Notes: generated from the sequence alone by a model not told the origin. DNA of 64,000 nucleotides from Bradyrhizobium sp. 186 (GCF_023101685.1 NZ_CP082164.1:5146001-5210000); one strand, 5' to 3'; shown: positions 18,016 through 26,545, counted from the first letter of the stretch. Made by a program: numbers and translations.

Positions 18016-18566
18016 GGCCGCCGGCCCCCAGCGAAAGGCAGCGCAAGCTGCACGAGGATCTGCACGCAGAGCAGGCTCATGCCGAACGCCATCAGCGAGT
18101 AGGGGATGGCGAGCGGCGGCGACCACATCGAGTTCGAGACCTGGCCGTCGACATAGGCCTCGTGCGCGAGCGTCCAGGATTTCCAGGCGAAGAAGCCGCA
18201 GAACAGAAGCGTCACGGCATCGACGAGCCAGAGCCTGATCCTGTTCGCCAGCGGCGACAGCAGGCCGACGAAGGCTTCGATGCCGATATGGCCGCGATTT
18301 TGCTGGACATAGGCGGCCGTCATGAAAGTCGCGCCGACCAGCAGGAACACGGCGGCCTCGTCCTGCCAGTAATTGGCGGCCTTGAACAGCGCGCGGCTGA
18401 GCACACTGTAGCTCAGGATGGCGCAGGCCGCGATCAGCGCGAGCGCCGCGAACACGACGATGATGTTGTTGAGGACGGCGAGACCGCGATCGAGCACGGC
18501 CGCAGGGTTGTTGCCCGCGGCAGCGCTGGTCCGGTTGTCACGATCCGGAAGCGGACCGTGGATCAT
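18012..18566 (-). CDS. dctQ: TRAP transporter small permease DctQ (system 2)
   Basis: A 184-residue small permease with four hydrophobic segments, the normal number: about residues 32-57, 70-90, 107-128 and 153-176. It has the DctQ features YWQDEAAVFLLVGATFMTAAY and NRGHIGIEAFV. The start overlaps the end of dctP by four bases (18563-18566), and the stop overlaps the dctM start by four, so all three genes are translationally coupled. Confidence 0.88.
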   Translation of the reverse strand: MIHGPLPDRDNRTSAAAGNNPAAVLDRGLAVLNNIIVVFAALALIAACAILSYSVLSRALFKAANYWQDEAAVFLLVGATFMTAAYVQQNRGHIGIEAFVGLLSPLANRIRLWLVDAVTLLFCGFFAWKSWTLAHEAYVDGQVSNSMWSPPLAIPYSLMAFGMSLLCVQILVQLALPFAGGRRP

Positions 18567-19585
18567 GCCGCGACGTCGGTGGCGAGCTTGAGCAGGTTCG
18601 CCGCGGTCGCCGTCTTGGCGCCGTAGTCCTTCCAGGCGGTGTCGCGGGCGATGTCGCGCCACTTGCCGACGGTCGTGGCATCGAGCGCGCTGACCTTGGC
18701 GCCGGCCTTCTCGTAGACCTTGGCAACCTCGACGTCGTCGTCCTGCGCGCCCTTGCGGCCGAAAGCTTCGAGCTCGGTGCCGACCGCGAGCAGGACGTCC
18801 TGCTGGTTCTTCGGCAGCTTGTCGAAGATCGCCTTCGACATCATCAGCGGCTCCAGCATGAACCAGTAGGAGGCGCCTGCGCCCGAGGTCAGCGACTTCG
18901 CGACCTCTTCGAGCCGGAACGAGATCAGGCTGGTGGAGGAGGTGATGCCGGCATCGCACGCGCCGGTCTGCATCGCCGCGTAGAGTTCGTTCGACGGGAC
19001 CGACAGCACCGAGGCGCCGGCGGTCTGGAGCACCATGTCCATCTCGCGCGAGCCGCCGCGTACCTTCATGCCCTTGGCATCTTCCGGCGATACGATCGGC
19101 TTGGAACGGCTGGCGACGCCGCCGGCCTGCCATACCCAGGTCAGCAGGATGATGCCCTTGTCGGCGAGGAAGTCGGTCAGCGCCTTGCCGACCGGCTCCT
19201 TCTTCCAGCGCAGGCCCTGGTCGTAGGTTGTCACGAGACCCGGCATCAGGCCGATATTGGTCTCCGGCAATTCGCCGCCGGCGTACGGCATCGGATAGAG
19301 GCTGATGTCGAGTGCGCCTTTACGCATCGCGGAGAACTGCGCGTTGGTCTTGATCAGCGAGGAGTTCGGATAGATTTCCGCGGCGATGTCGCCATTGCTG
19401 CGCTTGGCCACCTCAGTGGCGAACATGCGGCAGAGCCGGTCGCGAAAATCACCCTTGTCGATGGTGCCGCCCGGAAACTGATGCGAGATCTTCAGCGTGG
19501 TCGCGGCATGCGCGGTACCGGTACCGAAGCGAAGAATGGCGGGTGCGGCGACGGCGGTCGCAAGCAGGTGGCGGCGCGTGAGCAT
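18563..19585 (-). CDS. dctP: TRAP transporter substrate-binding protein (system 2)
   Basis: A 340-residue periplasmic DctP with a Tat-like signal (MLTRRHLLATAVAAPAILRF). Mature motifs include LKISHQFPGGTIDKGDFRDR, DISLYPMPYAGGELPE, SPEDAKGMKVRGGSREMD (ligand-binding Arg) and ELYAAMQTGACDAGITSS. The DctP proteins of the two systems are clearly different in sequence, so the systems probably handle different substrates. It heads the operon dctP-dctQ-dctM. Confidence 0.88.
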   Translation of the reverse strand: MLTRRHLLATAVAAPAILRFGTGTAHAATTLKISHQFPGGTIDKGDFRDRLCRMFATEVAKRSNGDIAAEIYPNSSLIKTNAQFSAMRKGALDISLYPMPYAGGELPETNIGLMPGLVTTYDQGLRWKKEPVGKALTDFLADKGIILLTWVWQAGGVASRSKPIVSPEDAKGMKVRGGSREMDMVLQTAGASVLSVPSNELYAAMQTGACDAGITSSTSLISFRLEEVAKSLTSGAGASYWFMLEPLMMSKAIFDKLPKNQQDVLLAVGTELEAFGRKGAQDDDVEVAKVYEKAGAKVSALDATTVGKWRDIARDTAWKDYGAKTATAANLLKLATDVAA

Positions 19586-19905
19586 GGCTTGATCCCCTTG
19601 GACGGTTCTTGTTGGGTGTCATTTGGGTGGGTCTTTGAGACCGACGCTGAGGCCCATCCTAGCCGGTCTTTCACCCGATATTCTCTCATCTGATAGTTCG
19701 AGACCGAATGCCGCGGCAAGTGTCGGCCTTGCTGCGCTGCACACTCGCGGTCCACCGGTCCACGCGAGACCACGCCATACGAAGGATGGCAGCTGGCCCG
19801 CGGAAAATTTGTCAGCGGCCGCGTAACAACGCCTGCCGGCAATCCGTCGAGATCAGATAGCGGCATCCGTCGCTGACAAACACCATCTCGAAGGGAAGAA
19901 CAATC
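19586..19905. other. 320-bp divergent intergenic region
   Basis: It separates the minus-strand TRAP operon from the plus-strand MxKDx gene and must carry both promoters. No gene, strong hairpin or clear operator was seen. Confidence 0.4.
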
Positions 19906-20148
19906 ATGACCATTCGTACCCGCATCGTGCTCGGCGTCTCGGCTGCCGCTCTCTCGCTTGGCCTGGCGCTTTCGCCGGCTGCCTTTGCTCAGGACAAGAT
20001 GGGCAAGGACGACGGCATGATGAAGAAGGACACGATGGCCAAGGACGGCATGAAGAAGGATGCCATGTCCAAGGACGACGGCATGAAGAAGGATACGATG
20101 TCGAAGGACGGCATGAAGAAAGACGACGGGATGATGAAGAAGAATTGA
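19906..20148 (+). CDS. secreted pentapeptide MxKDx-repeat protein
   Basis: An 80-residue protein with a Sec signal peptide (residues 1-28, ending SPAAFA) and a mature part made almost entirely of Met-x-Lys-Asp units (KMGKDDGMMKKDTMAKDGMK and onward, about ten units). This is the pattern of the MXKDX pentapeptide-repeat family. Such Met- and Asp-rich periplasmic peptides may bind metal ions, but the role is not known. AAGGGAAGAAC precedes the ATG. It is convergent with the DUF6481 gene across a palindromic terminator. Confidence 0.8.
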   Translation: MTIRTRIVLGVSAAALSLGLALSPAAFAQDKMGKDDGMMKKDTMAKDGMKKDAMSKDDGMKKDTMSKDGMKKDDGMMKKN

Positions 20149-20249
20149 TCTCGTGCCGTCATGCCGGGGCGCCTCGATGAGGCGAACCGGAGCCTGTCAT
20201 CGGGCCGCGCTTTCGCGCGAGCCCGGTAACACCGTCCCGTAGTGATGGA

Positions 20250-20273
20250 TGAACTGAGGCGCGCCTCAGTTCA
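20250..20273. terminator. perfect 24-bp palindrome between convergent genes
   Basis: TGAACTGAGGCG is followed directly by its exact reverse complement. It sits between stops at 20148 (+) and 20288 (-), with a further partial TTCAACTTCAGTTGAAC dyad overlapping its right side. Probably a bidirectional terminator. Confidence 0.6.
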
Positions 20274-20287
20274 ACTTCAGTTGAACG

Positions 20288-20635
20288 CTACTTCCGCTTG
20301 GCCTTGCGGGCGGCGTAGCGGGCGTCCCGCCTGGCCTTTTGCTCGGCCTCGGCTTCAGCCGCCTTCATCACCGCTTCTTCCGCTTCGCGGGCGATCCGCG
20401 CGGCTTCCAGTGCCGCGGCCTCTTCCTCGCGACGCTTCTGTTCGGTCTTCTCGGCCTCGCGCGAAGCCTTCACCTCGGCGCGCTTCGCCGCGAGCGTCTC
20501 GCGCTCGGCACGCCGCGCCACGACGGCTGGATCGTCAGGCCCCGGTTGGGACTTGAACTTGTTCAAAAGATTTTTACGTGCTTCCTGCGCCGCCTTTTGC
20601 CGGTCTGTGAAGCCTGGTTCCCTGAATCCACTCAT
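20288..20635 (-). CDS. DUF6481-like charged coiled-coil protein
   Basis: A 115-residue, very highly charged protein. The N-terminal MSGFREPGFTDRQKAAQEARK followed by FKSQPGPDDPAVVARR is the recognisable conserved part of the DUF6481 family (family name from memory). Residues 45-115 are an Ala/Glu/Arg/Lys helix with heptad character ending in a basic tail, so a long helical rod is likely. It has no signal peptide. Function is unknown. Confidence 0.7.
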   Translation of the reverse strand: MSGFREPGFTDRQKAAQEARKNLLNKFKSQPGPDDPAVVARRAERETLAAKRAEVKASREAEKTEQKRREEEAAALEAARIAREAEEAVMKAAEAEAEQKARRDARYAARKAKRK

Positions 20636-20895
20636 CGAACGAACCTTGTCATCCTCGCTTTCAGTCCTACATCAAGTCGGTGGGTACGCAGGCCGCATTA
20701 AACGCGTGCCGCGTGACGCCAGCGTGTACATCCAAGCGCGTCGCAAAGCCACCCATAATCGCAGCCGATCAGGTAGACGAAAAATCGCTAGACCAGCCGA
20801 TCTCTTCGTAGCCCGGAAAGACTGCCGAATTGTGATGTCCCTCATAAGGGGCGACGGGGGCGGCGCCTAGCGTCCGCCGCGTTACGAGACGGAGC

Positions 20896-21138
20896 ATGGG
20901 CATGACTTTCTTCCGGCAGGGCCTGAAAGCTCTCGCAATCACGGTCGTGGTGGCGGCGCTGGCCGGCGCCGCGTTACTGCTGGCCCGTCCGCAGCCGATC
21001 GAGAATCCCGTTCTGGGCGCCGGTTGGGAGTGCAGCCAGACCGCGTTCGTGCTCACGACCTGCGCGCCGCGGGTCCAGCAGGCCACCCCGGCCGTCGAAA
21101 CCTCGCGCAAGGATTTGGTCAGGCCGACCCGAGGCTGA
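20896..21138 (+). CDS. small membrane-anchored hypothetical protein
   Basis: An 80-residue protein with an N-terminal hydrophobic segment (LKALAITVVVAALAGAALLLA) and a periplasmic tail with two Cys (WECSQTAF, TTCAPRV). An alternative start lies at 20902 (MTFFRQG). GGAGC upstream could serve either start. No family is recognised. Confidence 0.55.
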   Translation: MGMTFFRQGLKALAITVVVAALAGAALLLARPQPIENPVLGAGWECSQTAFVLTTCAPRVQQATPAVETSRKDLVRPTRG

Positions 21139-21212
21139 ACTGGAGCGGCTGATCGGGATGTGACGCGACGTCGCAGAGGTGATAAAGCCGTCTCGCGCGC
21201 GATCAGGTCGTC

Positions 21213-21425
21213 ATGCCCAAGCCCGAACCGGCTGAGAAGCCCAAAATTCAACCAAAGCCTCAAGCCGGCGACAACCGCCGCGGGGCGATCGCCGGACTGA
21301 TCATCGCCATCGTGATCCTGGGCGTCGGCTGGTGGCTCGCCCGCAACCTCACCGCCGCCAGCAAGATGCAGGACTGCCTGATGTCGGGGCGCAGCAACTG
21401 CAATGTGATCGAGCCGACCCGTTAG
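21213..21425 (+). CDS. small single-pass membrane protein
   Basis: A 70-residue protein with a Pro/Lys-rich cytoplasmic N-terminus, one clear membrane helix (GAIAGLIIAIVILGVGWWLA, residues 24-43) and a short tail with two Cys (MQDCLMSGRSNCN). The Cys spacing resembles small Bradyrhizobium membrane proteins. No function is known, and it is probably monocistronic. Confidence 0.6.
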   Translation: MPKPEPAEKPKIQPKPQAGDNRRGAIAGLIIAIVILGVGWWLARNLTAASKMQDCLMSGRSNCNVIEPTR

Positions 21426-21598
21426 AAACGGTCCAGCGCGGCCCGCCCGGACGAAAAATTGCCGTGATCTTAAACGTTTGTAACGGGACTTAGCCGACCA
21501 CGCAGGTCTGTTATGTCAGCCGGCATCAGCCAGGCGCGACCCGAATCGTCTATCGCGCAGGGACCACGGCAATCGAGAGAGCAGGGGATTAAGCACGC

Positions 21599-22369
21599 AT
21601 GAGTGCGTCCAGCCGCATGAAGATCATCACTCCGTTGGTTTCGGCCATGGCATTGCTGGCGCTTTCCGCGCAGGCACAAGACGCAGGTCCGAGAAGGGAC
21701 GGCCCGCCGCCAGGGCCAGGCGCCGGCGCGCCCCAGAACTATCCGCAGAACATGCGGAAGGGGCCCCCGCCGCAGCAAGCCGCCCGGCCAGCGCCGCAGC
21801 CCGGCGGCCCGGTCCATGCCGGTCCCGGTGCTGGTCCGCATGGCGCTGGTGGCCCGCCGCCCGGACGCTATCTGGCGCGCGGTCCCGCGCCTGTGCGCGA
21901 CTGGGACGGACATGGCTATCGTGGCAACCTCGCCTGGGATGGCGGGCGCTGGCGCCATGAGGTCCACAACGGCCGTTCTGGCTGGTGGTGGGACGTTGGC
22001 GGCGTCTGGTACTATTATCCGCAGCGAATGGACGGCCCGCCCGCCTACATCTCCGAAGATTATATCGACGACGAGTCGGTGGCCTATGCGTCGCTGCCTC
22101 CAGTCGCCTATGCGCCGCCTCCGCCGCCCCCACCGGCCGATCCCGGCGCAAGTGCTCTTGGTGGCGCCATCGTCGGCGGCGTGCTCGGTGGCCTGATTTC
22201 GGGCAACGCGACCGGTGCAGCCGCGGGCGCGGTTCTCGGCGGGGCGACCGGCGCGATCGCAGGCGCCACGGCCGCTTCGCAGCCCGGCTATTATTGGGCG
22301 CAGGACAATTGCTACTACCGCTACCCGAACGGCCAATACGTGATGGCCGATCCGAGGGCGTGCCGCTAA
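21599..22369 (+). CDS. exported glycine-zipper protein with Pro/Gly-rich N-terminus
   Basis: A 256-residue protein. After a signal peptide (to about residue 26, ALSAQAQ) there is a Pro/Gly/Gln-rich stretch (27-90), an aromatic segment resembling RcnB-like proteins (WDGGRWRHEVHNGRSGWWW, then VWYYYPQ), a Pro-run, and a glycine-zipper membrane region (about 192-232; AIVGGVLGGLISGNATGAAAGA). A Cys/Tyr-rich end (YYWAQDNCYYRYPNGQYV) follows. It is probably an envelope protein. The start may instead be the Met at 21617. A strong terminator follows. Confidence 0.75.
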   Translation: MSASSRMKIITPLVSAMALLALSAQAQDAGPRRDGPPPGPGAGAPQNYPQNMRKGPPPQQAARPAPQPGGPVHAGPGAGPHGAGGPPPGRYLARGPAPVRDWDGHGYRGNLAWDGGRWRHEVHNGRSGWWWDVGGVWYYYPQRMDGPPAYISEDYIDDESVAYASLPPVAYAPPPPPPPADPGASALGGAIVGGVLGGLISGNATGAAAGAVLGGATGAIAGATAASQPGYYWAQDNCYYRYPNGQYVMADPRACR

Positions 22370-22391
22370 GGCCAAATTGCATTCTGAGGTG

Positions 22392-22424
22392 AAAGAGGTG
22401 GGCGCAGGCCCGCCTCTTTTGTTT
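22392..22424 (+). terminator. Rho-independent terminator
   Basis: AAAGAGGTGGGC (22392-22403) pairs with GCCCGCCTCTTT (22408-22419) around a GCAG loop, followed by TGTTTC. It is 22 bp past the glycine-zipper gene. Confidence 0.85.
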
Positions 22425-22487
22425 CAGCGGACCCGCCGTCGATTCGACGGCGTCTCGGGCATCTGGCGCGCTGCTCGCGGCAGCATC

Positions 22488-22649
22488 CTAGGACGCGAGC
22501 CAGTTCAGCATGGCCATTGCGGCCCAGATCAGGCCGCCAATCCAGACCAGCATCACGATGCCGATGGTTGCGAGGCAGGCGGCGCCGAACAGATCGGGCT
22601 TTCGTCGTCGTGTGGCTACGTCAGCCTGTGCTGCTGCTTCTTGTATCAT
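22488..22649 (-). CDS. small membrane protein (53 aa)
   Basis: A 53-residue frame beginning MIQEAAAQADVATRRRKPDL and ending with a hydrophobic segment (ACLATIGIVMLVWIGGLIW, then AAMAMLNWLAS). The arrangement of a short polar head with a positive cluster before one membrane segment is plausible for a real small protein. The hydrophobic part resembles the C-terminus of the protein at 63-299. The start ATG at 22649 has TCCCG upstream, which is weak. Confidence 0.5.
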   Translation of the reverse strand: MIQEAAAQADVATRRRKPDLFGAACLATIGIVMLVWIGGLIWAAMAMLNWLAS

Positions 22650-22886
22650 GACGGGAAAGACCACCCATGTCTTGTCACGCTTTGTCTTGTCACGCTGTGC
22701 CTTCTCGCGCTCAGCGGAGCGTTGCGACGTTGTTTAGCGGAGGCGCCGCTCCCAGGCTGTGACGCAATTCACAGATCCGGCTGCATGAAGCTCGGCCTCA
22801 CTGTTTCGTGCGGGAGAGGTTTTGGAAACATTCGCGCGGCTCGTGGCTTAGCCCTTCGGTCAGCAAGCGATCAGAAGGAGTGTTTC

Positions 22887-23195
22887 ATGAAATTGGCGAC
22901 GATCACCTTGGGACTGGCACTGGCGATTTCGTCGACGACCGTTCTTGCACAAGGCGCGGGTGGCTCCGCCGGAGGCGGCGCATCGGCGGGGGCTTCCGGC
23001 GGCGTCGGCACGTCGGGAGGCACTTCATCCGGTTCGTCCGGAACCACCACCGGCACAGGCACCGGTACGGGCGGCGTAACCGGTGCCAATGGCGGAATGA
23101 ACACGACAATCAATCCCTCGGGCAACACGCTGCTGCCAAGCGGCCAAAATCCGTCGCAGCCGGCCCCGCCTCCGAACCCGACCACGGGCCGCTAA
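22887..23195 (+). CDS. secreted Gly/Ser/Thr-rich low-complexity protein
   Basis: A 102-residue exported protein with a signal peptide (residues 1-22, ending TTVLAQG). The mature chain is almost only Gly, Ser, Thr, Ala and Asn (repeats of GTGT, SGG, GGTSSG), with a Pro-rich tail (SQPAPPPNPTTGR). It has an excellent ribosome site (AGAAGGAG, 6 nt before the ATG). Probably a surface or periplasmic low-complexity protein; function is unknown. Confidence 0.7.
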   Translation: MKLATITLGLALAISSTTVLAQGAGGSAGGGASAGASGGVGTSGGTSSGSSGTTTGTGTGTGGVTGANGGMNTTINPSGNTLLPSGQNPSQPAPPPNPTTGR

Positions 23196-23373
23196 GCCTG
23201 TCCGCATCCGATCACGAAAACCAGAAGACCGGCACGGCGATCGTTGTGTCGGTCTTGTGGTACATTTCTTAATGCAAGTCGCAGGATTGGCGGGCGGCAA
23301 GCCAGTCTTCACCGCAATCATACGGACAAAATTGCCACGCGCTTGTCCAGATCGGCCGGTTAGAGTCGGCCTC

Positions 23374-23592
23374 ATGTGTACCAAGTACGATCCACAGCGC
23401 GAAGCTGAGGCGGCCATGAAGCAGGCGGTCGCGTCCGAGGGCCTCGACCGGCAGAGACTCATCGAACTGGCTTTGGCCTGGCATCACCTCGCCCGCGATC
23501 GCCGCGACGGAGCGGACGAGCTGATCGCGCGCGTTACGAGCTATCGTCGTCAAGGCTGGTCCATTGCGGACCCGCGGGGTGTGCTGCTGTGA
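23374..23592 (+). CDS. small hypothetical protein
   Basis: A 72-residue, mostly helical, charged protein (MCTKYDPQREAEAAMKQAV, then LIELALAWHHLARDRRDG). The frame is open to 23257, but upstream residues look non-coding, so the internal ATG is used. It is followed by a clear terminator, which supports a real transcription unit. No family is recognised. Confidence 0.5.
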   Translation: MCTKYDPQREAEAAMKQAVASEGLDRQRLIELALAWHHLARDRRDGADELIARVTSYRRQGWSIADPRGVLL

Positions 23593-23626
23593 CATCCGAC
23601 CCAAGCGCTGCGGCAGCCATGAGAAA

Positions 23627-23657
23627 AACCCCGTGCTCGGGGGACAAGCACGGGGTT
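23627..23657 (+). terminator. Rho-independent terminator
   Basis: AACCCCGTGCT (23627-23637) and AGCACGGGGTT (23647-23657) form a perfect 11-bp stem with a 9-nt loop, followed by CTTC. It lies 34 bp after the stop at 23592. Confidence 0.75.
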
Positions 23658-23799
23658 CTTCAAAGCCGACTGGGGCTGGCAAGTCGGCACCACTCAGTTC
23701 GCAGGTTCAACACGCTGGTCGCGCGCTTGTTCCGCAGCTGTTCAATCGAGAAACGCCAAACCTTTCGTGGCCTCCAAATTGCCGTGCAGGGCACGCGCG

Positions 23800-23958
23800 C
23801 TACGACGGCTTCTTCCTTTTCTTCTTGAGGATTTTTGCCTGGGCCCGAAACCCAGAGGCCAGCGCCTTCATCTGGCCTGCGACAAACTCGTCGGCGGCCT
23901 TCTGGGCAGCCTTCTCCGCCACACGCGCCTGTTGCTTGAGTGACTTTGCCGGCTTCAT
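23800..23958 (-). CDS. small basic helical protein (52 aa)
   Basis: A 52-residue frame starting MKPAKSLKQQARVAEKAAQK with a central amphipathic helix and ending in a Lys-rich tail (ILKKKRKKPS). The composition resembles small Lys-rich proteins of Rhizobiales, perhaps phasin-like or nucleic-acid-binding; this is a guess from composition. It is followed on the same strand by the exported protein gene region to the right (23979-24203, upstream). Confidence 0.5.
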   Translation of the reverse strand: MKPAKSLKQQARVAEKAAQKAADEFVAGQMKALASGFRAQAKILKKKRKKPS

Positions 23959-23978
23959 GGGCCCTCACATCGGTCTCG

Positions 23979-24203
23979 TTATCTGCTCCTACGATCCTGT
24001 TTGGCTGGAGCCTTCTTGTCCTTCATCTCGGATTGGTCGGCGCGGCCCACGTTCATGCCGGTGGTATCCATCGAGCCCGTTGCCGTGGCCCCGTTCGTGT
24101 TCTCTGGTCTCTCCATGCCCGCCTGTGGGGCAGGACCGGTATTTTGGGCGAGAGCGGAGCCGCACATGACGGCGAATGCGGCGAGTGCGATGATCTGTTT
24201 CAT
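23979..24203 (-). CDS. small exported protein
   Basis: A 74-residue protein with a clear signal peptide (MKQIIALAAFAVMCGSALAQ) and a hydrophilic, Met/Thr/Asn-rich mature part (MERPENTNGATATGSMDTTG, then a Lys-rich end). GGGAGACAGCC precedes the ATG. No domain is recognised. It lies 20 bp upstream of the small basic protein and may be co-transcribed with it. Confidence 0.65.
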   Translation of the reverse strand: MKQIIALAAFAVMCGSALAQNTGPAPQAGMERPENTNGATATGSMDTTGMNVGRADQSEMKDKKAPAKQDRRSR

Positions 24204-24264
24204 GGCTGTCTCCCTTTTGCCAGACTACCTGTGCGCCGAGGAGTTGTTCCGCCCCGCATGAATT

Positions 24265-24483
24265 TTGACTAGGCGCATCTACCTGGCCGGGTTCGCAGCC
24301 AGGAACTTCCGATCTTTGCTGACGTTGGACGGCTATGACCGATCCCGCGTTGCGCGCGCAATCGTTCGAGATTGCCTGGAAATATCTCTGATGTTGCGCG
24401 GCGAGCGGCGCAGACTGCTGCTGTCGAACGCCGCGATCGATGCTTACCGGTTTCGGCCCATGCTCGTGACGCTAGACGCATGA
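24265..24483 (+). CDS. uncertain small reading frame
   Basis: A 72-residue frame that would start at TTG (TRRIYLAGFAARNFR). It is rich in Arg and Leu and has no ribosome site or recognisable domain. It is listed only because the stretch is otherwise empty; it may be non-coding. Confidence 0.2.
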   Translation: MTRRIYLAGFAARNFRSLLTLDGYDRSRVARAIVRDCLEISLMLRGERRRLLLSNAAIDAYRFRPMLVTLDA

Positions 24484-24639
24484 TCAATCCCGTTCGCCGA
24501 AACCAGGCGTTAAGAAACGCACAGTGTCGCTTTTCGCGATTACGATTCGTGCTTTGGGAACGAAGCGGAGTCGGACCGTGAACAAACAAGAAGCCCCCGA
24601 AGGGGCCTGGTTGGTGGCGGGAGCCGATCCCAGGAGCCA

Positions 24640-25974
24640 ATGCACTCGCCAAGCGTTGAACGGCAAGTCGCGATTGCCAAGATCCGCATGGAGACCATTC
24701 AGGCCTATCTGGAACGAAAGCACCGGGAAATCGGGCTGCTGAATGATTGCCTGAGAAGCCCGTTGCATTTGGCTCGTGCGCAATCGGTCGATGAAGTCGT
24801 CAAGTCCAAATTCCGGATCGCCGCGGCACTGCGCGCGGAACATGCGCTGCACGATTGGAAAGCGACGGAGACGGCCTGGTCGCACGCGGCGTGTCCCACC
24901 AGCGGTCCGTTCGAGTTCAGCTACGACTATCAGCGCGCGGATCTCAGGGTGCGCGGCCCTTCGTTCTATGAACCTGAAACCGGCTGCACGAGCGAGACGA
25001 TCTATACCGCCTCCGGCATGGCCGCGATCTCGGCGCTGCTGCTCGCCTCCGCAGAGATCATCGACAAGGCCGACATCCTGGTGCTGCCGGGCTCCTACGG
25101 CGAGACGCTGGAGCTGATCGAGCGCTTTGTCCCTCATTTGCGCCTTGTCACCTCCAGGCTGCCGCTGGACGAAGCATTTGCTCCGGCAGCCTCGGCGCAG
25201 ATTCTCCTGCTGGATTCGTGCGCCCCTGCGGCGGCGTTCGAATCGGCTTTGCGCTGTAACGGCTCGGCGCTCGATCTGTTGATCTTCGACACGACATGCT
25301 TCGCCGGCAGATCGGGCCGGATCCGGCGTGTCATGAGATGGGCCGCGCGATGGGAAATTCCCGTCGTGTTGGTGCGAAGTCATAACAAGCTGGATTCGCT
25401 CGGGGTGGAATACGGCCGGCTCGGCTCTGCGGTTTTCGTTCGCTGGAGCGGGAAGGATCTCAGGGCAAGCCGTTTGATGTCCGAATGCCTGGCGGCGGAA
25501 ACCGGCAATGCCGTACGGCTTCTCGGTGGCGCGGCATTGCCGGCACATTTTCCGCCCTTTGTGGGCACAGCGGCCTATTGGGCACTCACGAAAAAGCGCG
25601 TCGCGGCGATCTTGCGCAACGGCCGTCACACGGCGCGATATTTCGCCTCCGAACTAGCGGCGCTGTCGGCCGAGCTCCATTTCACCCACGGCCTCTATGT
25701 CACGCTCCGCGGCAGGCATGCCCTCGACGAGGCGACCGCGCGGCAAGCCGCCGAAGACATGAGCCGCGACCTGAGCCGCGACGGCTTTCCCATTCGACAC
25801 GCCGGCAGTTTTGGTTTTGATTTCGCCGCGACCGAGTGGTTTCACGATGCGACGACGGATGAGTACAGCGTCCGGGTGGCGGTGCCTGATCTACCGACGG
25901 AGCTGTGGCGGGATCTTACGGCGGCGATCGCCCGGTGGTGGGCGGCGCATCACGGGCAGCTTGGCGAAGATTAG
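24640..25974 (+). CDS. fold-type I PLP-enzyme-like protein of unknown function
   Basis: A 444-residue protein. The central part follows the aspartate-aminotransferase fold: IYTASGMAAISALLLASAE (residues ~127-145, the PLP-phosphate-binding turn of Cys/Met-type enzymes), DILVLPGSYGETLELIE, LLIFDTTCF with D217 in the place of the Asp that contacts the pyridine nitrogen, and SHNKLDS with K250 as candidate Schiff-base Lys 33 residues later. Residues 1-110 are an extra helical part not typical of that fold. The start has AGGAG 6 nt upstream. It stands alone, so no pathway can be given. Confidence 0.6.
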   Translation: MHSPSVERQVAIAKIRMETIQAYLERKHREIGLLNDCLRSPLHLARAQSVDEVVKSKFRIAAALRAEHALHDWKATETAWSHAACPTSGPFEFSYDYQRADLRVRGPSFYEPETGCTSETIYTASGMAAISALLLASAEIIDKADILVLPGSYGETLELIERFVPHLRLVTSRLPLDEAFAPAASAQILLLDSCAPAAAFESALRCNGSALDLLIFDTTCFAGRSGRIRRVMRWAARWEIPVVLVRSHNKLDSLGVEYGRLGSAVFVRWSGKDLRASRLMSECLAAETGNAVRLLGGAALPAHFPPFVGTAAYWALTKKRVAAILRNGRHTARYFASELAALSAELHFTHGLYVTLRGRHALDEATARQAAEDMSRDLSRDGFPIRHAGSFGFDFAATEWFHDATTDEYSVRVAVPDLPTELWRDLTAAIARWWAAHHGQLGED

Positions 25975-25977
25975 GCT

Positions 25978-26314
25978 CGTAGGATGGGTAGAGCCCTTGC
26001 GAAACCCATCGCTCGTATTGCGTCGGTCGAGTGACCGCCGTCATCGCCACACATGCGTATATATCAGCAGGAGGGGAGCATGTTCGCTCAAATGCCAGCA
26101 CCGAGAGGTGAAGGGCTTGATGGGTTTCGCAAGGGAGGCTGGGCAAGTATCCAATGCATCTTCAATGCCGTAGAAAATTATCCGTTGTTGTACGAGGAGG
26201 CAGTCAGGAAATTCCATCAAAGTCGCCTTGGGCCCACGCGATAAGAACGATGTTCTACGACGCGGCCGCCGCAATGAATACTTGCCCAGCCTCAAGGGCT
26301 CTACCCATCCTACG
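25978..26314. repeat. 337-bp nested inverted-repeat element
   Basis: The ends are perfect 21-bp inverted repeats (25978-25998 and 26294-26314, beginning CGTAGGATGGGTAGAG). Inside are two more perfect dyads: CCCTTGCGAAACCCATC (25994-26010) with 26119-26135, and AGGCTGGGCAAGTAT (26136-26150) with 26278-26292. The three dyads are compatible with a three-way-junction fold. The element may be a MITE or a composite of Bradyrhizobium palindromic repeats; it has no transposase. It starts 4 bp after the PLP-enzyme-like gene. Confidence 0.8.
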
Positions 26315-26545
26315 GGCTGGAAAGATTTGCGGATTTCCAACCCGGTGCGAACCAAAGCGGTCTTTTGAGAGTGTCAGGCGCTGCTCTGACCAGCTTGTAG
26401 CCGCAATGAGCTGTCCGCCTTTAGTTTTGTATCCTGAGAAATAATAGACTAAGCGGAATCGCCGCGAAAACTTGCGGCAGATGGGCTTTTCGAGCGAGGA
26501 TGCGAACACCACTAGTGCGGCGATCGTATCCAGAGGCGCGCACTG

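Noticed and set aside
24586..24640. GC-rich segment with GATCCCAGGAGCC considered as another att site
   Set aside because: It shares only a short GATCCCAG with the tRNA 3' end; the exact 18-bp match at 31649 is far better.
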